Shown: piece by piece, positions 7,770 through 16,228 of the stretch
How positions within the stretch are numbered: the stretch's first letter is position 1
How the letters are laid out: every line of letters begins with the position of its first letter
Origin: Kiloniellaceae bacterium
GTDB lineage: Bacteria; Pseudomonadota; Alphaproteobacteria; Kiloniellales; J153
Length of the DNA stretch: 62,886 bases
Direction: 5' to 3'
Assembly: GCA_021776095.1 (NCBI GenBank)
Contig: JAJFGO010000075.1
Span: 1-62,886, forward strand
Notes under the pieces: generated by a model
Database searches by the model: none
What the model saw: only the letters and a program-made list of their open reading frames with translations
What the model was told of the DNA's origin: nothing
Translations under genes and position numbers: made by a program

Positions 7770-10115
7770 ATGGGACAATTCGGTGTCGGGCAAGCCATGC
7801 GCCGGGTGGAGGACGTCCGCCTTCTGACCGGCCAGGGGCGCTATACCGACGACATCCGCCTTGAGGGCGAAGCGGTTGGCTATGTCCTGCGCAGCGCCCA
7901 CGCCCATGCCGAGATCGCCGGGCTCGACACGACGGCGGCGCGCGCGGCGCGCGGCGTTCTGGCGGTCTACACCGCCGAGGACCTGGCGCGCGACGGGATC
8001 GGCGATATCCGCTGCCTGACCCCCATGCCTGGCAAGGGCGGAACCAAGCAGATCGACCCCCTGCATCCGGTGCTGGCGCGCGGCCGGGTTCGTCATGTCG
8101 GCGATCCCATCGCCTTTGTGGTCGCCGAAACCCTGGCCCAGGCCAAGGACGCCGCCGAACTCATCGAGGTCGACACCCGCGACCTGCCGGCCTTGACCGA
8201 AACCGCCCGGGCGCTCGACCCCGCCGCGCCGCAAGTCTGGGACCAGGCGCCGGACAACCTCGCGCTGCTGTGGTCCCTGGGCGACGAGGCCGCGGTCGAG
8301 GCGGCCATGGCCCAGGCGACCCATGTCGCCTGCCTGGAGCTGATCAACAACCGCTTGGTGGTCAACTCCATGGAGCCACGTAATGCCCTGGGCGCCTTTG
8401 ACCCGGCCAGCGGGCGCTTCACCCTGACCACCGGAACTCAGGGGTCGCACAAGCTCAAGGGTCAACTGGCCGACCACATCTTCAAGTTGCCGGCCGAGAA
8501 ATTCCGGGTCGTCACCCCCGACGTGGGCGGCGCCTTCGGCATGAAGAACTTTCTGTTCGCCGAGCAGGTCCTGGTGCTCTACGCGGCCCGGGCGCTGGGC
8601 CGGCCGGTGCGTTGGAACGGCGAGCGCGGCGAAAGCTTCCTGAGCGACAACCACGGCCGCGACCATGTGACCGAGGCGGCGCTGGCGCTCGACGGCGAGG
8701 GCCGGATCTTGGCGATCCGCGCCGACACCGTCGCCAACATGGGCGCCTATTTGTCCAATTTCAGCACCTTTATCCCGACCGGATGCTGCGTGAAGATGTT
8801 TTCCGGCCAGTACAAGATCCCGGCCGCCTATGGCGAAGTTAAATGTGTCTTCACCAACACCGTGCCGGTCGATGCCTATCGCGGCGCGGGCCGGCCCGAG
8901 GCGGCCTACATCGTCGAGCGCCTGATCGACGCCGCGGCCTTCGATCTGGGACTCGACCCGATCGACTTACGCCGCCGCAACTTCATCGCGCCGGCCGATA
9001 TGCCATACAAAACCGCGACCGGCCTGACCTACGACACGGGGGATTTCCCCGCGATCCTGGAGCGCACACTGCCCCAGGTCGATCATGCCGGCCTGGCCGC
9101 GCGGCGTGCCCAGGCCCAAGCGCAAGGCAAGCTGCGCGGCCTGGGCTTCGCCTGTTATGTGGAAGAATGCGGCGGCAGCGGCAAGGAGGAGGCGCACGTG
9201 CGCCTGGACGACGACGGCGGCATCACGGTGCTGGTCGGCACCCAGACCAACGGCCAGGGCCACGAAACCGCCTATGTCCAAATCCTGGCCGACAAGTTCG
9301 GCTTGAGCCCGGACCAGATTCGCATCCGCCAGGGCGACAGCGACGATTTGCCCTTCGGCGGCGGGACCGGCGGGTCCCGTTCGCTGCTGATGGGTGGCAT
9401 GGCGATCACCTTGGCTTCGGACCAGACCATCGAGCGCGCCCGCACACTCGCCAGCCACTTGCTGGAGGCGGCCGAGGCCGATCTGGAACTCACCGAGGGC
9501 GGCTTCGCCGTAGTGGGCACGGACCGCCGGGTGACCCTGGGCGCGCTCGCCCAGGCGGCCGCCGGACAAGGCCCGGCCCTGCCCGAAGACTTGCGTGCGC
9601 CGATCGAAGGCCACGGGCATCATAGCGGTGCGAAAATGACCTATCCCAACGGCTGCCACGCCTGCGAGGTCGAGGTCGATCTGGCGACCGGGGTCGTGCG
9701 GATCGCGCGCTACCTGATCGTCGACGATTTCGGCAGCCTGGTGAACCCCCTGCTGGCCGCCGGCCAGGTCTACGGCGGCACGGTGCAGGGCATCGGACAA
9801 GCCTTGATGGAAAATACCGTGTACGATCCCGAAAGCGGGCAACTTCTCACCGGATCCTTCATGGATTATTGCATGCCGCGCGCCGACGATTTTCCGGAGA
9901 TCGAACTTGATTTGGTCGAAGACTTTCCCTGCACGACCAACGATTTCGGCGTGAAGGGCGCGGGCGAGGCCGGCTCCATCGGCGCGTCGCCGGCCGTGAT
10001 CAACGCAGTGCTCGACGCGCTGAAGCCGCTCGGTGTACGCCACATGGATATGCCGGCGACACCGGAGCGGGTTTGGCGCGCGATCCAAGACGCGCGAGGG
10101 CGGCGCGCGGCATGA
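7770..10115 (+). CDS. molybdenum hydroxylase large subunit (CoxL/XDH type)
   Basis: A 781-residue molybdopterin-binding subunit of the xanthine dehydrogenase / CO dehydrogenase superfamily. The N-terminal a/b-hammerhead domain (residues 15-130) is followed by the Mo-cofactor domains, with 'GGAFGMK', 'AYRGAGRPE', 'TNGQGHET' and the C-terminal 'GAGEAGSIG' containing the catalytic Glu. It lacks the CO-dehydrogenase 'AYRCSFR' active-site loop, so it is a generic aldehyde, purine or aromatic hydroxylase rather than a CO oxidiser. The FAD and iron-sulfur partner subunits are not next to it. The ATG at 7770 gives the normal family N-terminus. It overlaps the next gene by ATGA. Confidence 0.9.
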   Translation: MGQFGVGQAMRRVEDVRLLTGQGRYTDDIRLEGEAVGYVLRSAHAHAEIAGLDTTAARAARGVLAVYTAEDLARDGIGDIRCLTPMPGKGGTKQIDPLHPVLARGRVRHVGDPIAFVVAETLAQAKDAAELIEVDTRDLPALTETARALDPAAPQVWDQAPDNLALLWSLGDEAAVEAAMAQATHVACLELINNRLVVNSMEPRNALGAFDPASGRFTLTTGTQGSHKLKGQLADHIFKLPAEKFRVVTPDVGGAFGMKNFLFAEQVLVLYAARALGRPVRWNGERGESFLSDNHGRDHVTEAALALDGEGRILAIRADTVANMGAYLSNFSTFIPTGCCVKMFSGQYKIPAAYGEVKCVFTNTVPVDAYRGAGRPEAAYIVERLIDAAAFDLGLDPIDLRRRNFIAPADMPYKTATGLTYDTGDFPAILERTLPQVDHAGLAARRAQAQAQGKLRGLGFACYVEECGGSGKEEAHVRLDDDGGITVLVGTQTNGQGHETAYVQILADKFGLSPDQIRIRQGDSDDLPFGGGTGGSRSLLMGGMAITLASDQTIERARTLASHLLEAAEADLELTEGGFAVVGTDRRVTLGALAQAAAGQGPALPEDLRAPIEGHGHHSGAKMTYPNGCHACEVEVDLATGVVRIARYLIVDDFGSLVNPLLAAGQVYGGTVQGIGQALMENTVYDPESGQLLTGSFMDYCMPRADDFPEIELDLVEDFPCTTNDFGVKGAGEAGSIGASPAVINAVLDALKPLGVRHMDMPATPERVWRAIQDARGRRAA

Positions 10116-10948
10116 GCGATAACGCGGACACCCCAATGGCAGATGTCGATTCGGAGGATCGCGACGCCCTGCTCGCCGTGCTGCGCCTGATCGCGGAACG
10201 CGCGGGCAAGGCGATCCTGGCCTACTACGTGGAGGACGAGGACATCGAGGTGCGCCGCAAGGCCGACGATTCGCCGGTCACCGACGCCGACCAGGCCGCC
10301 GAGGACGTGATCGAGGCGGCGTTGCGCACCCTAACCCCGGATGTTCCCATCGTCGCGGAGGAGGCCATGTCGGCCGGAGCGACGCCGGACGTCTCCGGCG
10401 GGCGCTTCTGGCTGGTCGATCCCCTGGACGGCACCAAGGAGTTCATTTCGCGCAACGGCGAATTCACGGTCAACATTGCCCTGATCGAAAACGGCCGCCC
10501 AGTGGCCGGTGTGGTTCACGGCCCGGCCTTGGCCATGACCTGGGCCGGCGCTACCGGCGCGAATAGTGGGGAGCCCGGCCACGCGACCTTCTCCGAAACC
10601 GACCAGCCGGTCATGCCGATCGCGGCACGGCCAATCCCGGCCGAGGGCGCGACCGTGATCGCCAGCCGCCGCCACGGCAGCGGTCCAGAGCTCGACGCCT
10701 TTCTGGCCAACTACACCGTGAAGGACCGGGTCTCGGCCGGCAGCTCGCTCAAGTTCTGCCTGGTCGCCACCGGAAAGGCCGACCTCTATCCGCGCTTCGG
10801 CCGGACCATGGAGTGGGACACCGCCGCCGGCCACGCGGTCCTGCTCGCCGCCGGCGGCCAAGTCACGCGCGCCGACGACGGCACGCCGCTCACCTACGGC
10901 AAGCCGGACTTCGAAAACCCCCACTTCATCGCCAAGGGCCGCGACTAG
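10112..10948 (+). CDS. cysQ: 3'(2'),5'-bisphosphate nucleotidase (CysQ)
   Basis: A 278-residue member of the inositol-monophosphatase fold that hydrolyses 3'-phosphoadenosine 5'-phosphate to AMP, recycling a by-product of sulfate assimilation. The Mg-binding residues are in 'VAEEAM', 'VDPLDGTKEF' and 'EWDTAAGHAVL'; 'SPVTDADQAAE' lies near the N-terminus. The start at 10112 overlaps the upstream stop (ATGA), so translation is coupled to the molybdenum hydroxylase. That pairing is unusual and has no obvious metabolic logic. Confidence 0.9.
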   Translation: MSDNADTPMADVDSEDRDALLAVLRLIAERAGKAILAYYVEDEDIEVRRKADDSPVTDADQAAEDVIEAALRTLTPDVPIVAEEAMSAGATPDVSGGRFWLVDPLDGTKEFISRNGEFTVNIALIENGRPVAGVVHGPALAMTWAGATGANSGEPGHATFSETDQPVMPIAARPIPAEGATVIASRRHGSGPELDAFLANYTVKDRVSAGSSLKFCLVATGKADLYPRFGRTMEWDTAAGHAVLLAAGGQVTRADDGTPLTYGKPDFENPHFIAKGRD

Positions 10949-11216
10949 ACGCGCTTCCGTTTCGGCCGGAATCGATTCCAACCCGCTAGCGGCAAAACGG
11001 GGCGTGTCTTACGTTTGAAATTCGATGCGCCGAGGGCGCGAAACGGAGTCGACTAGCGACTCAACGAAGAGGTCATCGTTCCTGTGCGGTGAGAGACTCA
11101 GGGCGACGCCAACATCGGTACAGGGCCGCAATGCATGCCAACTACCGCAAGTGCCGCATCTTGTGCTATCGTCTCGGACAATCGGGAGATATCATCCGGA
11201 TTAGGGAGAGGCAGCC

Positions 11217-11723
11217 ATGGGTATCGAGGTTAGACGGCTCGCCGAAGACGACGCCGAGATCTTTCGCGCGATCCGCTTGGAGGCGCTGGAACGCCACCCC
11301 GAAACCTTTCAGGCGACCTACGAGAGCGCGGCGGATTTGCCGCTGGATGCCTTCAAGCAACGCCTGCGCCAGTACGCCCTATTCGGCGGCTTCAAGGACG
11401 GCAAGCTGCGCGGCATCGTCGGTTTCTTTCCGCTCAAGAACCCCAAGATCGGCCACAAGGGCATCTTGTGGGGCATGTATGTCGCGGAGGAGGCCCGGGG
11501 CACCGGCCTGGCCGAGGCCATGGTCGAAGCCGTGGTGGCCTACGCGCGCGGCAAGGTCGAACAAATCGTCATATCGGTCATCGCGGACAACGACCGCGCC
11601 AAGCGCTTCTACAAGAGAATGGGCTTCGAGCCCTATGGATTCGAGCGCCGCGCGCTCAAGATCGATGGGCAGTACTACGACGAAGAGTTCCGGGTCCGCT
11701 TCCTGGACGAGAAACCGGCCTAG
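11217..11723 (+). CDS. GNAT-family N-acetyltransferase
   Basis: A 168-residue protein spanning one GNAT domain. The acetyl-CoA pyrophosphate loop appears as 'VAEEARGTGLAEAMVEAVV' (about residues 86-104) and the C-terminal substrate side as 'ADNDRAKRFYKRMGFEPYG'. 'AGGGAGAGGCAGCC'-like purine-rich sequence precedes the ATG. The acceptor substrate cannot be told. It is transcribed alone and converges with the MFS transporter. Confidence 0.85.
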   Translation: MGIEVRRLAEDDAEIFRAIRLEALERHPETFQATYESAADLPLDAFKQRLRQYALFGGFKDGKLRGIVGFFPLKNPKIGHKGILWGMYVAEEARGTGLAEAMVEAVVAYARGKVEQIVISVIADNDRAKRFYKRMGFEPYGFERRALKIDGQYYDEEFRVRFLDEKPA

Positions 11724-11738
11724 CCGGGTTATCTCGTT

Positions 11739-12914
11739 CTATAGCACAGCGCGCTTGTGAACGGGCACGGACCAGGCGGCGGCAAGAGACACCAGCCCGG
11801 CACAGCCTGCCACGGTTAGGGCCATCCGATAGTCGCCAAAGCGTTCGTAAAGCAATCCGGCGAACCAAGGCGCGAAAAGGCCCGCCGTGCCCCAGGCGGT
11901 GAAAACCCGCCCATAGATCCGAACGCCGGCAACCGCACCGAACAGAGACGCGACGGCCGCGGGATAGACGGCGATAATCGCCCCATACGTGAAGCCGATG
12001 ACGGCGAGGCCGAACAACACGGCCAACCCACTATCCATGAGGGCAAGGGCGAAGAGCGCAGTGGCCGAAAGCGCCGGAAACGCCATGAGCATTTGCCGGA
12101 CCGTTGCCCGGTCGGCGATCCAGCCGCCGAGAGAGCTGCCGAGCATGTTGAACACCGCGATGACGATCGGCGCAGCGAGCACCAGCCCGTCGCCGAGGCC
12201 ACTTGCCCGCGCAATTCCCGTCGCATGCCCAATGGCCATCAGCCCGGCCGCGACCGCCGTGCCGTAGCCGAGCCATAGCTTGACGGTGAGCCCCCGGTTC
12301 GCGGCGTGACCTTTATCCTCGGCGGCGAGCGAGACCTTCAGTTCCGCCTTGGCCTTTGCCAGCAGGCCGGCGACGAGCGGCGCGACCGCGGCGAGCACAA
12401 CGGCCAGCCCCATCATCGCGCCGGCAAAGCCGAAGCCGTCCAGCAGGGCCTTGAAAGGAACCGGTGCGATCGCCGCGCCCAGAGCGTAGCACGCGGTCAC
12501 CAGTCCCATGGCCACGCCTTTCCGCCGCGGATTGGCTTGGGCGGAAATCTGCAGCGCGAAACCATAACCAAGCCCGTTGGCGGCGCCGAACAGCACGCTA
12601 TAGCCCAGCCACACCATCGGCAGACTGCGGGCCTGCGCCGCCAGGACGGCCCCAGCCGCGGCCAGCAGACAGATGAGCAAGATCAGCAAGGCCGGGCGCA
12701 AGCGCCCAAAGATCAGATGTCCGAACAAAACGCCGACCGTGAGGCAGGCGAGGGCCAGCGAGTAAGTCATACTGACCTCGGCGCGGGAGGCGTCGAAGCG
12801 CGCCTCCAAGGGCTCGAGAAAAACCGAGAAGGCATGGACCGACCCGAGCACCAGCATCAGAACCATGCAGGCGATCAGGACCAGAAACCCATTCCGTTCC
12901 CTCATTTCCGTCAT
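11739..12914 (-). CDS. MFS transporter
   Basis: A 391-residue integral membrane protein with about 12 hydrophobic helices in two halves separated by a charged cytoplasmic loop near residues 190-215 ('AKAKAELKVSLAAEDKGH'). The layout resembles the oxalate/formate or monocarboxylate-like MFS groups ('YGFALQISAQANPRRKGVAMGLV' between helices 4 and 5). Substrate is not predictable. A second ATG at residue 4 is possible. The 276-base region upstream of it contains two large palindromes. Confidence 0.85.
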   Translation of the reverse strand: MTEMRERNGFLVLIACMVLMLVLGSVHAFSVFLEPLEARFDASRAEVSMTYSLALACLTVGVLFGHLIFGRLRPALLILLICLLAAAGAVLAAQARSLPMVWLGYSVLFGAANGLGYGFALQISAQANPRRKGVAMGLVTACYALGAAIAPVPFKALLDGFGFAGAMMGLAVVLAAVAPLVAGLLAKAKAELKVSLAAEDKGHAANRGLTVKLWLGYGTAVAAGLMAIGHATGIARASGLGDGLVLAAPIVIAVFNMLGSSLGGWIADRATVRQMLMAFPALSATALFALALMDSGLAVLFGLAVIGFTYGAIIAVYPAAVASLFGAVAGVRIYGRVFTAWGTAGLFAPWFAGLLYERFGDYRMALTVAGCAGLVSLAAAWSVPVHKRAVL

Positions 12915-12980
12915 ATGCGCCGCCCGACCTTTTCATGTGTCATGCCTCGTCCCATAACGACAAAGGGCGTGGCAAGCGCT

Positions 12981-13037
12981 AGAGTAATATCTGAACGGAT
13001 AGAACCGATACGGTTCGATTCGTTCAGATATTGCTCT
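12981..13037. repeat. 57-bp near-perfect palindrome
   Basis: Two 28-base arms (starting AGAGTAATATCTGAAC and ending GTTCAGATATTGCTCT) match in reverse complement at 24 of 28 positions around a single central base. It is far too long for a typical operator and lacks a T-run. It looks like one unit of a dispersed intergenic repeat or a MITE-like element and could fold as a long hairpin in RNA or as a cruciform. Confidence 0.75.
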
Positions 13038-13052
13038 ATTCTTCAATGAGAT

Positions 13053-13115
13053 AGAGCAGCTTTATCCGGTCCCTTGGATCGCTGAAAGCGATTCCAAGGA
13101 ATTGGATGCTGCTCT
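13053..13115. repeat. 63-base imperfect inverted repeat next to the first palindrome
   Basis: Arms begin AGAGCAGC and end GCTGCTCT and enclose the inner inverted segments CTTGGATCGC and GCGATTCCAAG. Pairing is interrupted by a two-base offset and a few mismatches. It begins 15 bases after the 57-bp palindrome, and both start and end with the same AGAG...CTCT ends, suggesting one composite repeat element. Confidence 0.6.
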
Positions 13116-13190
13116 AGTCTCGGGACACTGGATAGCCCATAGGATATCGTTCGGGAAGCAATAGAACATAGGACGCAACAACGGCCGCGC

Positions 13191-14135
13191 ATGAGCGACA
13201 ATATGAACCGCACCCGCCCGAACCCCTCGCGCCGCACGATCATGCGGGCCATGGCGGCGCTCGGCCTGTTGCCCTTGGCAATCCGCCCTGCGGCCGCCGA
13301 GCCTGTAGCGATTCTAAAACGCGCCATACCCGCGACCGGCGAGCTGGTGCCGGCGATAGGGATGGGGTCATGGATTACTTTCGACGTGGGCGACGACGAG
13401 GCCTTACGAGCAAAACGCCTGGAGGTCCTGCGGGCGTTTTTCGAGATGGGCGGGTCGGTGATAGATTCCTCGCCCATGTACGTGTCTTCGGAGGAGGTCA
13501 TCGGTTATTGCCTGCGCCGACTCGACCGTGAAGCGCCGCTATTCGCCGCGACCAAGGTATGGACGCCCTCCCAGTGGCTCGGCGCCCAGCAGATAGACTA
13601 TTCCCGGCGCCTTTGGGGGGTGGAGCGTTTCGATCTCTTGCAGATTCACAATCTGCTCAATTGGCAAGCGCACCTGGAAACCCTTTTGGAATTGAAGGCG
13701 CAAGGGCGTGTGCGTTACATCGGTATCACCACATCCCACGGCCGCCGCCATGAAGACTTCGAAAAGGTAATGCGCGAGCAGCCGATCGACTTCGTTCAGT
13801 TCACCTACAACATCGCCGATCGGGAGGCGGAACGGCGCCTGCTGCCGCTGGCCGCGGAACGGGGCTTGGGGGTCATCGTCAACCGACCATTCCGGCGCGG
13901 CTGGCTCATGGATACCTACGCGCACCACCCCTTGCCCGATTGGGCGCGCGACTTCGATTGCGTCAACTGGGCGCAATTCTTCCTGAAGTTCATCGTCTCG
14001 CACCCGGCGGTGACCTGCGCGATTCCCGCGACCTCGCGGGTCGGGCACATGCGCGAGAACATGGGTGCGTTAAGAGGCCGGCTGCCCGACGCGGCGATGC
14101 GCGCACGCATGATCCGCCACATCGAAAGCCTGTAA
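13191..14135 (+). CDS. aldo/keto reductase with a Tat-like signal peptide
   Basis: A 314-residue protein. Residues 12-36 look like a twin-arginine signal ('SRRTIMRAMAALGLLPL...AAA'), so export of a folded, cofactor-loaded enzyme is predicted. The barrel carries the catalytic tetrad of aldo/keto reductases: Asp and Tyr in 'VIDSSPMY', Lys in 'ATKVW' and His in 'QIHNLLNW'. C-terminal 'IPATSRVGHMRENMGA' matches the cofactor-binding end. Start may be ATG 13191 or ATG 13203; both keep the Tat motif. An exported NADPH-type enzyme is unusual but occurs in proteobacteria. Substrate unknown. Confidence 0.85.
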   Translation: MSDNMNRTRPNPSRRTIMRAMAALGLLPLAIRPAAAEPVAILKRAIPATGELVPAIGMGSWITFDVGDDEALRAKRLEVLRAFFEMGGSVIDSSPMYVSSEEVIGYCLRRLDREAPLFAATKVWTPSQWLGAQQIDYSRRLWGVERFDLLQIHNLLNWQAHLETLLELKAQGRVRYIGITTSHGRRHEDFEKVMREQPIDFVQFTYNIADREAERRLLPLAAERGLGVIVNRPFRRGWLMDTYAHHPLPDWARDFDCVNWAQFFLKFIVSHPAVTCAIPATSRVGHMRENMGALRGRLPDAAMRARMIRHIESL

Positions 14136-14143
14136 GGCGCCCC

Positions 14144-14782
14144 TTACTTCGCCGCTCGCAGAATTTCCGAGGCGAGCGCGTTGATTTCCTGCGCGGCTAG
14201 GCCGTGCGGCTGGGTTTCGCCGACGGCATCTCCCGTGGCCAAGGCGGCCGCATAAGCGACCCGGTTGCCCATGCGGGTCTTAGCGATCTTGCCGCCCAGT
14301 CGCTTGATCTCGTCGAACATCTCTTCGTTCAGCCTAGCGCGGGCCGGCACGCGGTTGAGCACCATGAGGACCGGCACGTTTTCTTGCGCGGCCAATTCCA
14401 GAGTCGGCAGGGTCGCCCACACGTCCATGGGGGAGGGCTGCACCGGCACGACCACCAGGTCCGCGGCGCGCACCGCGACCTTGGCTTCGGTTTCGGCGTG
14501 CGGCGGACTGTCGATCACCACGATGTCGAAGTCGCGGGCCAGGCGAGAGACCTCGCCGCGCGCGCGCCAGCCGCTGATCGTGTTCAACAACATGCCGGCG
14601 CCGGCGTCGCCGCGCGCGGCCTTACGCTGGCGGTACCAGATGCTCAAGGATTGCTGCGGGTCGATGTCGATCAAGGCGACACGATTATTGGCAGCGGTCA
14701 AGGCGACCGCCAGGTGCGCGGCCAAGGTGGTTTTGCCTGCGCCACCTTTTTGCTGCGCGACGGTGATAATTTTCGCGGTCAT
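14144..14782 (-). CDS. orphan ParA/MinD-family ATPase
   Basis: A 212-residue deviant Walker ATPase. The Walker A box 'KGGAGKTT' (residues 11-18) has the signature first Lys needed for sandwich dimers, Walker A' is 'DIVVIDSPPHAET', and 'ALIDIDPQQSLSIWYRQR' follows strand 2. Such proteins make nucleotide-dependent gradients on nucleoid or membrane to position plasmids, chemoreceptors, carboxysomes or division inhibitors. No parB, centromere-like repeat or cargo gene is adjacent, so the cargo is unknown. It is short, without the N-terminal helix-turn-helix of plasmid ParA. Confidence 0.85.
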   Translation of the reverse strand: MTAKIITVAQQKGGAGKTTLAAHLAVALTAANNRVALIDIDPQQSLSIWYRQRKAARGDAGAGMLLNTISGWRARGEVSRLARDFDIVVIDSPPHAETEAKVAVRAADLVVVPVQPSPMDVWATLPTLELAAQENVPVLMVLNRVPARARLNEEMFDEIKRLGGKIAKTRMGNRVAYAAALATGDAVGETQPHGLAAQEINALASEILRAAK

Positions 14783-14894
14783 GGACGTCCCCCATTTCGT
14801 GGCGCGGCGAAAACGAGAAATCGCGCTGCTAATTCACGCCGCAGAAAAAACTGTCCGCACTTTGTCACGTAAACACGAAAACACCCGTTCACTC

Positions 14895-14923
14895 TTGACC
14901 CATGTCACGGATGGGCGCAAAAT
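14895..14923 (+). promoter_or_regulatory. sigma-70-like promoter for the tsaC/sua5 leader
   Basis: TTGACC at 14895-14900, a 17-base spacer and CAAAAT at 14918-14923 make a good housekeeping promoter, with transcription expected to start around 14930. That is about 250 bases before the tsaC/sua5 start codon, leaving a long, strongly structured leader. Confidence 0.55.
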
Positions 14924-14930
14924 GTTTTTA

Positions 14931-15155
14931 CGTGATCGGATAAATCGCCGATGACGCTATAGCCGCCGCAGTGCTTGTGCGGTGACTCTGGATGCTTCCC
15001 ATGACTGCAGGTGGGTCGACGTCCAACGAGAGAGAGCTAAAGACCAGGAGCTGCCCGCAGTGGTGGCTCCTGGCGCGTGAAGCGAAGATTCCGGATGAAG
15101 TCACAAGCGTTAAGCGCTTGAATCGGGTGCCGCATCAGGCGCCCTTTTTTCTTTT
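14931..15155 (+). ncRNA. structured leader or small RNA ending in an intrinsic terminator
   Basis: The transcript can fold into an ordered set of helices: 14931-14939 with 14948-14956; a closing stem 14973-14979 plus 14985-14987 with 15099-15108; CTGGA 14988-14992 with TCCGG 15090-15094; GCTTC 14994-14998 with GAAGC 15079-15083; and a perfect 8-bp apical stem 15044-15051 with 15066-15073. The 3' strand of the closing stem also pairs with 15115-15120 in an alternative hairpin (CAAGCG/CGCTTG), so the two states exclude each other. The overall rod with one large bubble recalls 6S RNA; the switch-and-terminator order recalls a riboswitch. I cannot match it to a known family. Confidence 0.5.
15125..15155 (+). 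terminator. intrinsic terminator 26 bases before tsaC/sua5
   Basis: GGGTGCC at 15125-15131 pairs with GGCGCCC at 15138-15144 (7 bp, one G-U) around a six-base loop and is followed by TTTTTT, C, TTTT. It is the clearest intrinsic terminator in the window and lies between the leader and the tsaC/sua5 ATG at 15181. Confidence 0.75.
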
Positions 15156-15180
15156 CCAACAACGACTAAACTGCGCCGCC

Positions 15181-16170
15181 ATGAGCGCGCCGGAAAATAT
15201 TCACACCAAGGGACCCGCCAACTTGCGCGATGCGGACGATGCGACCTGCGTGGAGGCGGCGGCGATCTTGCGCGCCGGTGGCCTAGTCGCCTTTCCGACC
15301 GAGACCGTTTATGGCCTCGGCGCGGACGCGACCAACGACCGGGCGGTGGCCGCAATCTTCGCCGCCAAGGGCCGACCCCAGTTCAACCCCTTGATCGTGC
15401 ACGTGCTCGACGCCGAGTCGGCGGCCCGCGATGTGATTTTGGATTCGCGCACGCGCACCGTCGCGGCGCGATTCTGGCCCGGGCCGCTGAGCCTGGTCCT
15501 GCCGCGCGCGCCTGATTGCCGGGTTTCCCTCCTGTGCAGCGCCGGTCTGAACAGCTTGGCGGTCCGTGCGCCCAATCATCCGGTCGCGCGGGCCGTGTTG
15601 CGCGCCCTGGACCGGCCGGTCGCCGCGCCCAGCGCCAATCCCTCCGGCGCGATCAGCCCGACCACGGCAGCCCATGTGGCGCGCGGGCTGGGCAGCAAGG
15701 TCGCCATGATCCTGGACGGCGGGCCTTGCCCGCTCGGCCTCGAATCCAGCGTGCTGGACCTGACCAGCGCGACCCCGACCCTGCTGCGACCCGGCGGCAC
15801 AACCCGCGAAGACTTGGAGTCGGTCCTCGGGCCGATCGCCGTGGCTGGCGCCGAGTCGCCCATTGCCTCGCCCGGCATGTTGGAAAGCCACTATGCGCCG
15901 CGCCTGCCGCTGCGCATGAACGCCCGGGCGGCCAAGCCCGGCGAGGCCTGGCTCGCCTTCGGCCCGGTGCCCGGCGAAGGTCCGGCGGCAGCCGAAAACC
16001 TGAGCCCCAGCGGCGATTTGAGCGAAGCGGCGGGCAATCTATTCGCTGCCCTGCACCGCCTGGACCGGCCGGACTTCACCGGCATCGCGGTCATGCCGAT
16101 CCCCGAAGACGGCCTGGGCGCGGCGATCAACGACCGCCTGCGCCGCGCCGCCGCGCCGCGTGAGGGCTAG
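15181..16170 (+). CDS. tsaC: L-threonylcarbamoyladenylate synthase (Sua5/TsaC)
   Basis: A 329-residue Sua5-type enzyme that makes threonylcarbamoyl-AMP from threonine, bicarbonate and ATP for the t6A37 modification of ANN-decoding tRNAs. The YrdC domain spans about residues 18-205 ('GGLVAFPTETVYGLGADAT', 'KGRPQFNPLIVH', 'PSANPSGAISPT'); a C-terminal Sua5 domain follows a linker beginning 'SPGMLESHYAP'. The length is that of the long Sua5 form rather than short TsaC. An upstream in-frame ATG at 14992 lies inside the structured leader and is rejected as the start. Confidence 0.92.
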   Translation: MSAPENIHTKGPANLRDADDATCVEAAAILRAGGLVAFPTETVYGLGADATNDRAVAAIFAAKGRPQFNPLIVHVLDAESAARDVILDSRTRTVAARFWPGPLSLVLPRAPDCRVSLLCSAGLNSLAVRAPNHPVARAVLRALDRPVAAPSANPSGAISPTTAAHVARGLGSKVAMILDGGPCPLGLESSVLDLTSATPTLLRPGGTTREDLESVLGPIAVAGAESPIASPGMLESHYAPRLPLRMNARAAKPGEAWLAFGPVPGEGPAAAENLSPSGDLSEAAGNLFAALHRLDRPDFTGIAVMPIPEDGLGAAINDRLRRAAAPREG

Positions 16171-16228
16171 GGTCGCGGAACCAAGGCCGCGCCTGGCATT
16201 TCCCGCCCCCGGGCAGTAGAGTCCGGCC

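Noticed and set aside
8967-10136. 389-codon minus-strand frame opposite the molybdenum hydroxylase gene
   Set aside because: High-GC shadow frame: low-complexity, no domain pattern, and the plus-strand gene is unmistakable.
14931-15155. Leader RNA as signal recognition particle RNA
   Set aside because: The conserved SRP apical loop sequence is missing.
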